Source: an uncultured SAR86 cluster bacterium (lineage in GTDB: Bacteria; Pseudomonadota; Gammaproteobacteria; Magnimaribacterales; AG-339-G14). From it: a DNA stretch of 64,000 bases. Below, one piece after another: positions 39,869 through 48,149 of this stretch. Under the pieces are notes generated by a model. The model saw only the letters and a program-made list of their open reading frames with translations. It was not told where the DNA came from and searched no databases. The stretch covers positions 30,998-94,997 of the forward strand of contig CACIUX010000002.1 of the NCBI GenBank assembly GCA_902589965.1. The letters are read 5' to 3'. The translations under genes and the position numbers were made by a program. How positions within the stretch are numbered: the first letter of the stretch is position 1; every line of letters begins with the position of its first letter.

Positions 39869-40771
39869 ATGTCTGATCAATCTTCATACTTTGTTCCAGC
39901 AAGCAGCAGACTGCCAATTTGGATGGCTTTTGGTTTGATGCTTTTTGTATTAGGTGCTGGTTACACTATTAACGATCTAGACAAACCTGATTCAAATTCA
40001 TATTGGATCCTAATCGCTGCTTTTGCCGTTATTTTTTCAGTGTTCTTCTTTTGGTTTGGCGAAGTTATAAAAGAAAACGACAAAGGAATGTACAGCGATC
40101 AATTGAATAGATCATTTGTCATGGGCATGCAGTGGTTCATATTCAGTGAAGTCATGTTTTTCTTCGCTTTCTTTTTAGCGCTAGGATACGTAAGAATTTT
40201 TGCAGTGCCGTGGCTTGGAGGTGAAGGTGAAAAGGCTATCTCGAATATGTTGTGGCCTGGATTCGAAGCGACTTGGCCAGTAATGCAGACCCCGGATCAG
40301 TCTTTATTTCAAGGCCCAAAAGAGAATATGAATTTTCCTGGATTTGCAAACGTAGGGCATTGGTTACCGTTTTGGAACACTCTATGCTTGGTAACTTCAA
40401 GCGGAACCATAACGATTGCTGAGCATGCTTTGAAAAAAGGCAATAGAACTTCATTTAAGTTTTGGATGGTTATGACTCTTATTCTTGGATTTACTTTTGT
40501 TTATTTACAAGGCCTTGAGTATTACGAAGCCTACGATCACATGGGTCTGACTTTAGGTGCTGGGATTTATGGAACTACTTTCTTTCTTCTTACAGGTTTC
40601 CACGGCTTTCATGTTTGTTTAGGAGCAATCATTTTGACTATTATGACGATTAGAGGATTTCGAGGAGCCTTTACTAAAGAAGATCACTTTGGTCTTGCAG
40701 CAGGATCCTGGTACTGGCACTTCGTGGATGTAGTATGGATATTGTTGGTGTTAGTTGTTTACGTATTCTAA
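39869..40771 (+). CDS. coxC: Cytochrome c oxidase subunit III
   Basis: Subunit III stabilises the oxidase core. The 300-residue protein has seven membrane helices and conserved segments WFIFSEVMFFFAFF (about 89-102), HWLPFWNT, and the C-terminal GFHGFHV...HFVDVVWILLVLVVYVF, with the glutamate in the second-helix SEV motif. It begins 2 bases after ctaG. Its stop overlaps the stop of the opposite-strand DUF2909 gene by 4 bases (CTAA). Confidence 0.97.
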   Translation: MSDQSSYFVPASSRLPIWMAFGLMLFVLGAGYTINDLDKPDSNSYWILIAAFAVIFSVFFFWFGEVIKENDKGMYSDQLNRSFVMGMQWFIFSEVMFFFAFFLALGYVRIFAVPWLGGEGEKAISNMLWPGFEATWPVMQTPDQSLFQGPKENMNFPGFANVGHWLPFWNTLCLVTSSGTITIAEHALKKGNRTSFKFWMVMTLILGFTFVYLQGLEYYEAYDHMGLTLGAGIYGTTFFLLTGFHGFHVCLGAIILTIMTIRGFRGAFTKEDHFGLAAGSWYWHFVDVVWILLVLVVYVF

Positions 40772-40980
40772 CCCCAAGGGCTATTAACAACTATTTGACC
40801 GCTATAAAGACCGTATGCGAGGGTCAACAAAAGAAGACCCGCAATTACTACCCTTACCCTAAGAGCCATAAAGCTTCTGGTCATTGCTCCTTTTTTATCT
40901 TTGATCATAAAGGCAGCGCTAGAAAAGAGGCTGATCAGCATAGCAATCATTAAAATGACGATGAGTATTTTTACAAACAT
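40768..40980 (-). CDS. DUF2909 small twin-helix membrane protein
   Basis: A 70-residue protein with two membrane helices (about 3-26 and 42-61) separated by a basic loop KDKKGAMTRSFMALRVR, matching DUF2909 (PF11137), which is found next to coxC and SURF1 in Pseudomonas and relatives. Function unknown; context suggests oxidase assembly. It lies antisense inside the operon, overlapping the coxC stop by 4 bases and the start of the SURF1 gene by about 20 bases. Confidence 0.85.
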   Translation of the reverse strand: MFVKILIVILMIAMLISLFSSAAFMIKDKKGAMTRSFMALRVRVVIAGLLLLTLAYGLYSGQIVVNSPWG

Positions 40981-41665
40981 TGGAAAATTTAATCCTGGTT
41001 GGAAGTTTACAATTTTTACGACAATTATATTACCAATTTTATTAAGTTTAAGTTTTTGGCAATATCAAAGAGGATTAGAAAAATCTAAGCTTGAAAGTTT
41101 TATTAATAATCAGCAATCAGAGCCCCCAACCGAATTTATTTCATTAGAATATGCAACTCCCAGCCATTGGTACATACCCTTTTTTATGCAAGGCAAGTTC
41201 AGTCAAAGGACAGTTTTAGTAGACAATGCAATCCATGAAGGAGTTCGTGGTTTTTCTGTTTATCAAGAGTTTTTATCTAATAAAGGATTGTCACTTTTAG
41301 TATCTAAAGGATGGTCAAAGTCATTTGATGAATCAAAAAAGACCTTAGATCAGAATTATTTATTGCAGGGAGTTTTCAGACCAATCGAAAAAGCTTTCAC
41401 ATTAGATAATTCAATTTATGAAAGAGAAGAAAGTGGTTTAGAAATGCAGTCTTTTGATATCGATAGCATTAACTTAAAGTGGAACACAAGCTATCCGGCT
41501 GTAGTCTTTGAACTTGATGAATTTTCATTAGATGGATTCACTAGGATTTGGCAACCTGTTTATTTATCTGCCAATCGTCATTTTGGTTACGCAATTCAAT
41601 GGTTAGGCTTGAGCTTGGTTGCTTTGGCAGGTTTTATTTTTGTAGGGTTTAGAAAAAATGATTAA
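40961..41665 (+). CDS. SURF1-family cytochrome oxidase assembly protein
   Basis: SURF1 (Shy1) helps insert heme a into subunit I. From ATG at 40961 the protein is 234 residues: membrane helix (about 15-33, FTIFTTIILPILLSLSFWQ followed by YQRGLEK), a periplasmic domain with HWYIPFFMQGKF and VLVDNAIHEGVRGFSVYQEF, and a second helix near the C-terminus (FGYAIQWLGLSLVALAGFIFVGF). ATGs at 40901 and 40955 are also in frame; 40901 would extend deep into the antisense gene and looks wrong. It overlaps the next gene by 8 bases. Confidence 0.88.
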   Translation: MSIFTNIGKFNPGWKFTIFTTIILPILLSLSFWQYQRGLEKSKLESFINNQQSEPPTEFISLEYATPSHWYIPFFMQGKFSQRTVLVDNAIHEGVRGFSVYQEFLSNKGLSLLVSKGWSKSFDESKKTLDQNYLLQGVFRPIEKAFTLDNSIYEREESGLEMQSFDIDSINLKWNTSYPAVVFELDEFSLDGFTRIWQPVYLSANRHFGYAIQWLGLSLVALAGFIFVGFRKND

Positions 41666-42245
41666 GAAGAACTTCGTTATAGCGATGTTAATTTTCTTGA
41701 CTCCTATCTTGGTGATCCTATCAAGCACTGTATGGTACTACTCAGGTGCATCCCTTCCAGAGGGAAGGGTGAACAATGGTCAACTTCTGTCACCGCCGAT
41801 TGATGTTGGTGAGCTGGGGGTCACTTATGAGTATCAGCCTTTTAACATTGAAACCATCGAAAGAGATTGGATGATCTTCCAGTTTATTAAAGGCGATTGC
41901 TCATCAACTTGCGATGATGCAGCTTATGTCGCAAGACAAGCAAATATAGCCTTGAATCGAGAGAGCATCCGAGTATCAAGATTTCTTCTCAGCGAGTCAG
42001 ATAAAGACTACGATATCTTGGAAAAATACAAGCCTCTCAACCATGCTACATATGGCGAGGGCTCATTAATAGCTAAAGAATTTGAAAGCCAGAATATTAA
42101 TCCTTTTGAGGAAGGATCTTTGTTTATAGTGGATCCTTTAGGAAATATCATCATGTTTTATGGTCCTAAAGAAGATAAAAATGAAAACTTTAAGCAAATT
42201 CTTGAAGACTTAAAAAAATTATTGAGGGTTTCAAAAATTGGATAA
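41658..42245 (+). CDS. Membrane-anchored CxxxC protein of the oxidase operon
   Basis: The 195-residue protein has an N-terminal anchor (about 5-27) and a periplasmic domain. It is the counterpart of the unnamed gene between SURF1 and ctaA in the Pseudomonas cox cluster. Residues 71-90 read WMIFQFIKGDCSSTCDDAAY: a strand, then Cys81-x3-Cys85, then a helix, as in Sco/thioredoxin-fold proteins. A later LFIVDPLGNIIMFYG resembles the Sco strand-turn-strand. Role is inferred as a copper or thiol assembly factor. It overlaps SURF1 and ctaA by 8 bases each. Confidence 0.75.
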   Translation: MIKKNFVIAMLIFLTPILVILSSTVWYYSGASLPEGRVNNGQLLSPPIDVGELGVTYEYQPFNIETIERDWMIFQFIKGDCSSTCDDAAYVARQANIALNRESIRVSRFLLSESDKDYDILEKYKPLNHATYGEGSLIAKEFESQNINPFEEGSLFIVDPLGNIIMFYGPKEDKNENFKQILEDLKKLLRVSKIG

Positions 42246-43242
42246 TTTTAAAAAAATTCAGATTATCAGTCTGATAGGAATATTTTTAGCATTCGTTGTT
42301 GTTGGTCTAGGAGCTTGGACAAGGCTTGTTGATGCTGGATTAGGATGTCCTGATTGGCCGGGTTGCTATGGATACGTTTGGATGCCAACTACCGAAGCAG
42401 AAATTGAACAGGCAAACATTACTTTCCCAGAGAGACAATTTGAATTGGCAAAAGCTGTTCCAGAAGTAGTGCATAGATATTTTGCTGGCTCTCTAGGATT
42501 ATTGATATTTGGTCTTTTCTTTTTGGCTATCTTTTCAAAAATTAGAGATAGGAGACTAAATAATTTAATTTATGCTGCCACTGTATTGGTCTGTATACAA
42601 TCTTTGTTCGGTTACTTAACGGTTAGCTTACAATTATGGCCTCAGGTTGTAACCCTTCATTTATTGGGAGGTTTTTTCACAACCACATTAGTCTTTTTAA
42701 TTTTCTTAAGATCATCTCAACTCAGGTCTACTTTTAATGTCAGTTTTTCAGTAGTTACTCAAACAAAAACATTACTAAACTGGGCCTTTCCATTTTTAAT
42801 TGGACAAATAATTTTAGGCGTTTGGTTAAGCTCAAATTACGCAGCTTTGGCTTGTCCAGATTTTCCGACGTGTCATGGTCAATGGTTGCCACCAGCTGAT
42901 TACTCAAAAGGTTTTAATTTTTTTCAACAAATAGGCCCAGACTATTTAGGCGGGCAATTAGATGTTGAATCCAGAGTCGCAATTCACTTTATTCATCGTC
43001 TTGGAGCTATCGCAGTCTCTATAGTATTCCTTTTATTATCCTGGCGTTTTTATAAAGAGAATTATCGAATGACATCATTAGGATTTGCTTCATTGATCAG
43101 TCTTCAATTAGTTTTAGGAGTATCAAATATATACTTTCAGGTTCCTCTTTATGTAGCAATAGCACATAACCTAGGAGCTTTGTTCTTATTGATGTATTTA
43201 TCCTTTGTTAGGCTAAAATCCTCTACAATAAGCACCGCATGA
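42238..43242 (+). CDS. ctaA: Heme A synthase (CtaA/COX15)
   Basis: CtaA oxidises the C8 methyl of heme O to make heme A. The 334-residue protein has about eight membrane helices with two homologous halves. Each half has the family signature: TRLVDAGLGCPDWPGCYG near residue 28 with a Cys pair, then CPDFPTCHGQWLPP, and heme-ligand histidines in VVHRYFAGSLG and FIHRLGAIAVS. The start is TTG at 42238, overlapping the preceding gene by 8 bases. It overlaps ctaB by 4 bases. Confidence 0.95.
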   Translation: MDNFKKIQIISLIGIFLAFVVVGLGAWTRLVDAGLGCPDWPGCYGYVWMPTTEAEIEQANITFPERQFELAKAVPEVVHRYFAGSLGLLIFGLFFLAIFSKIRDRRLNNLIYAATVLVCIQSLFGYLTVSLQLWPQVVTLHLLGGFFTTTLVFLIFLRSSQLRSTFNVSFSVVTQTKTLLNWAFPFLIGQIILGVWLSSNYAALACPDFPTCHGQWLPPADYSKGFNFFQQIGPDYLGGQLDVESRVAIHFIHRLGAIAVSIVFLLLSWRFYKENYRMTSLGFASLISLQLVLGVSNIYFQVPLYVAIAHNLGALFLLMYLSFVRLKSSTISTA

Positions 43243-44111
43243 GCCCTACTATTACAGAATATTTTAAATTAACGAAGCCAGGTGTTTTGTACCTTCTTAT
43301 GATTACTGCTGGAGCATCTATGGTTCTTGCAACCAATTTCAACTTAAATCTTGTTAAAGCACTTACAGGTTTTATTGGAATAGCTTTCATAGCTGGTTCA
43401 TCAGCTGCAATAAATCAGATCCTTGATTTCAAGTATGACTCCGTTATGGAAAGAACAGGCAAAAGGCCAATTGTTACTGGAAAAATTAGCATTTTTTCAG
43501 CGACTCTTTTTGCTATTTTTCTCCTTTTCATTGGATCAGCTTTGATACTCTACTTCAATAATTTTCTTACTTGGGCTCTTACTTTTGCAACGTGGGTTTT
43601 TTATGCATTTATTTATACCAAGATTCTAAAATTTTCCGGTGTTTTAAATATAGTAATAGGTGGACTAGCTGGTTCCATGCCACCATTGCTTGGATGGACA
43701 GCTGTTGTAGGAACAATAGATCCTCTACCTTTATTACTAGTGCTCTTAATTTTTATCTGGACGCCGCCTCATTTTTGGGCCTTGGCTATCAATAAAAAAG
43801 ATGAGTACGCCAAAGCTGGTATACCGATGATGCCAGTAGTGAAAGGTGTCGAGTACACAAAGATTCAAATAGTTTTATATTCAATTTTATTATTGCTTGT
43901 ATCACTTCTTTTATTTGCTACTGGGCACTTTGGTTATGTTTATCTGATAGGAGCTGTAATTCTTGGCGGAATATTTATACAAAAATCCTGGAAATTAAAG
44001 AAAAGTACAGGTGCAGATAATGCCATGAGTTTATTTTTATATTCCATAGTTTACTTAACATTAATATTTTTATTGATGATCGTTGACAGGGCGGTGATAA
44101 CTTATGTCTAG
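43239..44111 (+). CDS. ctaB: Protoheme IX farnesyltransferase (heme O synthase)
   Basis: This UbiA-family enzyme adds a farnesyl group to heme B, giving heme O, the substrate of CtaA. The 290-residue protein has about nine membrane helices, the prenyl-diphosphate motif NQILDFKYDSVMERTGKRP (about 65-83) and the second aspartate-containing loop ALAINKKDEYAKAGIPMMPV (about 182-201). It is also called CyoE. It is coupled to ctaA by an ATGA overlap and overlaps the Sco gene by 8 bases. Confidence 0.96.
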   Translation: MSPTITEYFKLTKPGVLYLLMITAGASMVLATNFNLNLVKALTGFIGIAFIAGSSAAINQILDFKYDSVMERTGKRPIVTGKISIFSATLFAIFLLFIGSALILYFNNFLTWALTFATWVFYAFIYTKILKFSGVLNIVIGGLAGSMPPLLGWTAVVGTIDPLPLLLVLLIFIWTPPHFWALAINKKDEYAKAGIPMMPVVKGVEYTKIQIVLYSILLLLVSLLLFATGHFGYVYLIGAVILGGIFIQKSWKLKKSTGADNAMSLFLYSIVYLTLIFLLMIVDRAVITYV

Positions 44112-44754
44112 AACATCAAATATTCGCCTAACAGTTCTATCTTGTCTTGTATTGGTCTCGTTGGTGATCGGTGTTTTTGTTTACAGCATTGTGTCACCTA
44201 AAGAGCTGACCAAAGAAGAATACAAAGAACTTAAATTTTATGAACTCTCAGCGCCAAGGCAGCTAATAGAATTCAGGCTTCAATCCGGGACAGAAGTTTT
44301 TAAGCAAACAAACTTGCTTGAGAAATGGCACCTGGTTTTCATGGGTTTTGCTTCATGTCCTGATATGTGTCCAATGACTATGGCAAAAATGAAAAAGACT
44401 TCAAATCTTCTTGCTGAAAGAAACATTCAATTAAGAGATAAGATCAATTTTATGATTGTTTCTGTTGATCCAGACAGAGATACTCCTGAACTGATCGACA
44501 GATACGCTAAATCTTTTGATTCTTCTTTTATAGGTGTAAGTGGAGACATTGGAACTATTTATACTTTAGCAACTCAGCTAACACTTCCATTTGTGCCAGT
44601 AGTGGATTCCAAAAGAACAGATTATGATATGGATCACAGCATGAATCTTGCACTATTAAGCCCATCGGGTAGATATTACGGCTTCTTTAAATCTCCTGTT
44701 GATCCAAATAACATGGTCACTGTTTTGGAGAGCGTTTTAACTTACAATCGTTAA
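44104..44754 (+). CDS. SCO1/SenC copper chaperone
   Basis: Sco proteins help metallate the CuA site of subunit II. The 216-residue protein has one N-terminal anchor (about 7-29) and a thioredoxin fold with FMGFASCPDMCPMTMAKM, giving the CxxxCP copper motif near residues 84-89, VSVDPDRDTPELI, and the copper-binding His in YDMDHSMNLALLSP. All ligands are present. It is the last gene of the coxB-to-sco operon; a 61-base AT-rich gap follows. Confidence 0.94.
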   Translation: MSRTSNIRLTVLSCLVLVSLVIGVFVYSIVSPKELTKEEYKELKFYELSAPRQLIEFRLQSGTEVFKQTNLLEKWHLVFMGFASCPDMCPMTMAKMKKTSNLLAERNIQLRDKINFMIVSVDPDRDTPELIDRYAKSFDSSFIGVSGDIGTIYTLATQLTLPFVPVVDSKRTDYDMDHSMNLALLSPSGRYYGFFKSPVDPNNMVTVLESVLTYNR

Positions 44755-44815
44755 AAAGATAAAGAATTATTTTATAGATTAAAGTTTTTAAATTTACTAA
44801 AACCAAGCATTAAAA

Positions 44816-46135
44816 TTGAGTAACTCATTAGATAGAGAAAGCCAACATCCTGGTTATTTTAAATCTCCATGGCCTGTTGAGTGTGGCGGGAACAGAAGAC
44901 AGAAAGCAGCCAAAGGAGGCATATTTGCAAAGGATGCTGAAGCAAAAGTAGAATCGGTTCTATCAGGGAAATGGAATGTAATGGTTGTAAGAAGAGATGA
45001 GAATGAGTTTTATCTTGGGGGAACGATGCCATACTTCAACGGACCAAAACCTTTCGGATGGTTGCAAAGAATAGATCCTGTAACTTTAGAGACTATCAGT
45101 GAAAGTCCTAATCTACCTTGTGGGGATCATGTGTGGTGCGGAGCCATAGCTGTCCACAAAAACGGAAACATTATCAAGGTTAATGGAAATTTCATGCATG
45201 TCTTAAATAGTGATTGCCAAGTTTTAATTGAAAAACAGCTTCCTATTGATCAGGCTCACAATGGATTACTAGTTTTATCTGATGGAAGCATAGTCACTAA
45301 AGACTGCAGACTTGAAAATCAAAGTAATTCTTCAATAACTAGGTTAAACCCTAATAATCTTGAGGTTATCGAGACTGTTCAGATTCCTGAAGGCTCCATG
45401 GGAAGGATTGCCAGCGATATAACTCCACAGGGTGAATTCATTTACATTCCGGGAATTTCAAGAATATGGCGACTAAGAGTTCATGAAAGAAATTTAGAAA
45501 TTGATCAAGAGTGGCAACCTCAATACAGACAAGAAAAGGGCATTCAAGGTTTGGCATGGGATGGGTGCATTTCTGATGGGTGCCTTTGGTTGATGGATAA
45601 CGGAGATATAGATTCAGTAAGACAAATTTACGGTGTTCATCCCAACGGTAGAGTCAAGGAAAATACTCATTTGAGTTGGAGAAGCCCTGCACCATGGACC
45701 GGCAAACAAAGACTTTTAAAGCTTGATCTCACAACATCAGATCTATCCTCCATTGAACCTTTTGAAAGAAATGGCGGAGGCATTATTGCACCGCCGGTGA
45801 ATGTTCCAGAATTAGAAACTTGCATCGCATGGGACAGTCTTAACGGTGGGCTCGCAGGAATTTCAACAAAAAATGGAAATCTAGATTTATCTTGGAATTT
45901 AGACGCAAGACCAACCATGCAACCGGTTGTTTTCCCAGATACAAAAGAACTGGTCATTAATAGTTTTGAAAACGACAAAGATTATTTAATTGTTGTAGAT
46001 ATTCAAACTGGAGAATTACTTAGCAAAGTTGATGTAAACGCAAGACTAGCCAACGGTATGTTTTTATCACCTGGTTTCAATAGAGACATTTTTTATTGTA
46101 CTACTGGTACTTTTGCAAAGGTCACTTGGCAATAA
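44816..46135 (+). CDS. Beta-propeller protein of unknown function (439 aa)
   Basis: The protein is soluble, without signal peptide, and shows repeated blade-like segments (NGLLVLSDGSIVTKD, ASDITPQGEFIYIPG, IQGLAWDGCISDGCLWLMDNGD, VVFPDTKELVINSFE), so it is probably a six- or seven-bladed propeller of the SMP-30/quinoprotein kind. I recognise no specific family. The start codon is TTG at 44816 with no clear ribosome site, so the true start is uncertain; the first residues (SNSLDRESQHPGYFKSPWPVECGGNRRQKAAKGGIF) look coding. It may be an enzyme acting on a lactone or aromatic substrate, but that is a guess. Confidence 0.7.
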   Translation: MSNSLDRESQHPGYFKSPWPVECGGNRRQKAAKGGIFAKDAEAKVESVLSGKWNVMVVRRDENEFYLGGTMPYFNGPKPFGWLQRIDPVTLETISESPNLPCGDHVWCGAIAVHKNGNIIKVNGNFMHVLNSDCQVLIEKQLPIDQAHNGLLVLSDGSIVTKDCRLENQSNSSITRLNPNNLEVIETVQIPEGSMGRIASDITPQGEFIYIPGISRIWRLRVHERNLEIDQEWQPQYRQEKGIQGLAWDGCISDGCLWLMDNGDIDSVRQIYGVHPNGRVKENTHLSWRSPAPWTGKQRLLKLDLTTSDLSSIEPFERNGGGIIAPPVNVPELETCIAWDSLNGGLAGISTKNGNLDLSWNLDARPTMQPVVFPDTKELVINSFENDKDYLIVVDIQTGELLSKVDVNARLANGMFLSPGFNRDIFYCTTGTFAKVTWQ

Positions 46136-46170
46136 AATTAGGTAGCCCCCTTTAGGGTATATGATCTAAA

Positions 46171-46545
46171 TTATTGAACAATTATTTCGCAATCCTTCAT
46201 TATTGCTGCCTGTCTAATTGCGTTTAGTTGCCCCTTATAGAGAGCTAACTGAGCCGCTTCCTCTTGATTGCCTTTAATCCCTGCAGCCAATATTGGCATA
46301 AACACAACTGCGGTAGCTATGTATGCATCGTTATCTTTTTTCTTTTTATCGATAACAGAAGAAATTTCAGGAATTCTGTTTTGAATATTAAGCGCATCTA
46401 TAGCCAGCTCTTTACATGAATAATCCTTGTATTCAGCAACAGACACAATATCAGCTTGAACCGAAGCAGAGGTAACGCTTTTTACGCCGCAGGCAGAAAG
46501 AAAAAAAACCGTTACTAAGAAGATTAGATAGTTATTTATTTTGAT
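46171..46545 (-). CDS. Small lipoprotein of unknown function with no canonical start codon
   Basis: The frame that contains the GTG at 46446 (91 residues from there) continues upstream, open, to a stop at 46557. The extension encodes KINNYLIFLVTVFFLSACG: a basic tip, a hydrophobic core and the lipobox LSAC. This is a complete lipoprotein signal peptide, so the real protein is about 124 residues with lipidated Cys19. The natural start position is an ATC codon (46543-46545); there is no ATG, GTG or TTG. Either ATC/ATA initiates, or the gene lost its ATG, or one base is misread. The mature part has an alanine-rich central helix. Confidence 0.6.
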   Translation of the reverse strand: MKINNYLIFLVTVFFLSACGVKSVTSASVQADIVSVAEYKDYSCKELAIDALNIQNRIPEISSVIDKKKKDNDAYIATAVVFMPILAAGIKGNQEEAAQLALYKGQLNAIRQAAIMKDCEIIVQ

Positions 46546-46709
46546 TCTTAAATGTTATCAGAAAAAGGAATTATTTATTAGGACAGATAATGTGATTATA
46601 TTTAAGCCTTTTACATGGCTTGAGACTATAGAATTGCCAACTTCATAGCAAGCCAGAATCATTTTAATAGATTCATCTAGAACACCGACAGAGCTAAAAA
46701 GGAAAAAAA
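46546..46709. other. Non-coding gap between the lipoprotein and YegP-like genes
   Basis: About 164 bases of AT-rich sequence. I see no convincing ORF, RNA gene or terminator. It must hold the lipoprotein promoter and the end of the YegP-like transcript. Confidence 0.4.
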
Positions 46710-47024
46710 CTACTTTATTACAAGCTTTGGAGCATTAGTCATCACACTTCTAATCCCTTTATTCATGGATGATTTATCTTTATAGGACTGACTGGTTGCG
46801 ATAACTTTATTGTTTCCAGACTTTAACCTGAAAGTCCATTTTCCAGATTTAGACTCCTGAGAAATAAAGTTATCTTTAGATTTTGAGTTCTTTGCAACGG
46901 ATTTTATCCCTTTCATACAGGAAGACCTTGATGTGTAGGCCTGACTTGCACAGATATTTTCTCCATTTTTTGCCCTCAGGCGGAAACGGTATTTTTTTGC
47001 TTTATCTAAATAAATTTCAAACAT
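46710..47024 (-). CDS. YegP-family (DUF1508) tandem-repeat protein
   Basis: From ATG at 47024 the protein is 104 residues starting MFEIYLDKAKKYRFRLRAKNG, which closely follows the YegP start. It consists of two DUF1508 repeats: residues 11-48 (RFRLRAKNGENICASQAYTSRSSCMKGIKSV) and about 61-97 (TFRLKSGNNKVIATSQSYKDKSSMNKGIRSV). Function of YegP-like proteins is unsettled. A longer frame from 47099 adds 25 unlike residues and is less likely. The divergent gap to 47146 holds the promoter of the first three-helix membrane gene. Confidence 0.85.
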   Translation of the reverse strand: MFEIYLDKAKKYRFRLRAKNGENICASQAYTSRSSCMKGIKSVAKNSKSKDNFISQESKSGKWTFRLKSGNNKVIATSQSYKDKSSMNKGIRSVMTNAPKLVIK

Positions 47025-47145
47025 ATATTCACTATACTCATTTGTAAGAGAAAGTTTATATTTTTTTGATATTTTTAATAAACTCCTAAATAAATACATT
47101 AGATTTGTTAAAATTAACTATTAGATTTTCTAATAGGAGGAAATT

Positions 47146-47541
47146 ATGGAATATCAAATTTACGATACCTTAACTGGTTTTTTAACATCTAATGCAATTT
47201 ATCAAGCTGGTGTATTCTTTTTGCTTTGGGTAGCATTTAGGGCTGCAAATCAAGTGAGAGCTGAAGATGCTAATGCTCTTAACAAAGTTTTAGTGACTCT
47301 TTTTAGTTTAGGCATAATCTTCAATGGTCTTAATACTGGCGCGATTCTATTCGCAACCCTTGAAAATTCAGCTTATTCTATGAGTCAACTCGAGGCTATA
47401 TCGCCAACAGCACAAGCTTTTGTTGACACTTGGGGTACAGGAGAAGTTGCTCAAGGCGGGTTATTCAATAATCCAATTAATACAGGTTGGTGGGCAGTTG
47501 TGACTGTTATGTTGATGGGAAGAATTTGGACTAAACAATAG
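47146..47541 (+). CDS. Three-helix membrane protein, paralogue 1 of 3
   Basis: A 131-residue protein with three predicted membrane helices (about 15-33, 46-68, 111-128) and no known family. The N-terminal block AIYQAGVFFLLWVAFR and the NKVLVTLFSLGIIF block are shared with the next two genes; the region before helix 3 (FVDTWGTGEVAQGGLFNNPIN) is the most diverged of the three. A perfect ribosome site AGGAGG lies 7 bases before ATG, and a perfect 14-pair terminator follows, so it is probably highly expressed as a single-gene unit. Confidence 0.75.
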   Translation: MEYQIYDTLTGFLTSNAIYQAGVFFLLWVAFRAANQVRAEDANALNKVLVTLFSLGIIFNGLNTGAILFATLENSAYSMSQLEAISPTAQAFVDTWGTGEVAQGGLFNNPINTGWWAVVTVMLMGRIWTKQ

Positions 47542-47552
47542 TTTAATTTTTT

Positions 47553-47587
47553 TATAAAAAGAGAGATATTAAGTCTCTCTTTTTATA
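47553..47587 (+). terminator. Intrinsic terminator after paralogue 1
   Basis: TATAAAAAGAGAGA (47553-47566) pairs perfectly with TCTCTCTTTTTATA (47574-47587) around a seven-base loop. The T-run is part of the descending arm, so it is symmetrical and could work in both directions. It begins 11 bases after the stop codon. Confidence 0.85.
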
Positions 47588-47646
47588 GCAATAAATTTTT
47601 TATTTATTTATCATGATTAAAGTTAAATTTTTATAGGAGAGAAAAT

Positions 47647-48051
47647 ATGACTGAATATGAAATTTATGCCCTCTTTAACGGGGCAATGACAAGCACGGCA
47701 ATATTTGGCGCAGCAAATATATTTTTACTGTGGGTTGCATTTAGAGGAGTGCTAAGAATTCAAGATCAAGGAGCAACTGTTTTCCAAAAGGTCTTATCAA
47801 CTATTTTTTCATTGGGAATAGTTTTTCTGAACTTGCAAACTTTGGCATTTGTGAGAGTAAACTTTGAGAGTACAGCTTTCGATCTCAGTCAGTTACCAGA
47901 GCTATCTGACCGTGCGCAGAGATTTGTTGAATTTGTCGGCGCTGAGGAAGTAACTTTTAGTTTAATTCCAAATAATCCAATATTATTTGTTTGGTGGATT
48001 GCAGTTCTTGTAATTCTTCTTGGAAGTACTTGGCTTAAACCAAGCGATTAA
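47647..48051 (+). CDS. Three-helix membrane protein, paralogue 2 of 3
   Basis: A 134-residue paralogue of the preceding gene, with helices at about 17-35, 48-70 and 112-129. It shares TAIF..AN.FLLWVAFR, QKVLSTIFSLGIVF, and with paralogue 3 also FVEFVGAEEVTFSLIPNNPI before the third helix. Ribosome site AGGAG lies 9 bases before ATG. It has its own hairpin terminator. No family is recognised, and no signal peptide cleavage is expected. Confidence 0.75.
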   Translation: MTEYEIYALFNGAMTSTAIFGAANIFLLWVAFRGVLRIQDQGATVFQKVLSTIFSLGIVFLNLQTLAFVRVNFESTAFDLSQLPELSDRAQRFVEFVGAEEVTFSLIPNNPILFVWWIAVLVILLGSTWLKPSD

Positions 48052-48066
48052 GTCTCTGGTTAAAAA

Positions 48067-48100
48067 TAAAAAAGGGGGTAATTTCTTACTCCCTTTTTTA
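48067..48100 (+). terminator. Intrinsic terminator after paralogue 2
   Basis: TAAAAAAGGGGGTAA (48067-48081) pairs with TTACTCCCTTTTTTA (48086-48100) with one G-U wobble around the loop TTTC. The arm ends in six T. It starts 15 bases after the stop. Confidence 0.85.
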
Positions 48101-48149
48101 TTAGTAGGTGATACTATGTCAGTTCAGTTTAATTATTAAGGAGAGAAAT

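Noticed and set aside
46141..46165. CCCCC/GGG inverted repeat between the propeller gene and the lipoprotein gene, considered as a terminator
   Set aside because: Only a three- to four-pair stem with a tiny loop and no T-run on either strand.
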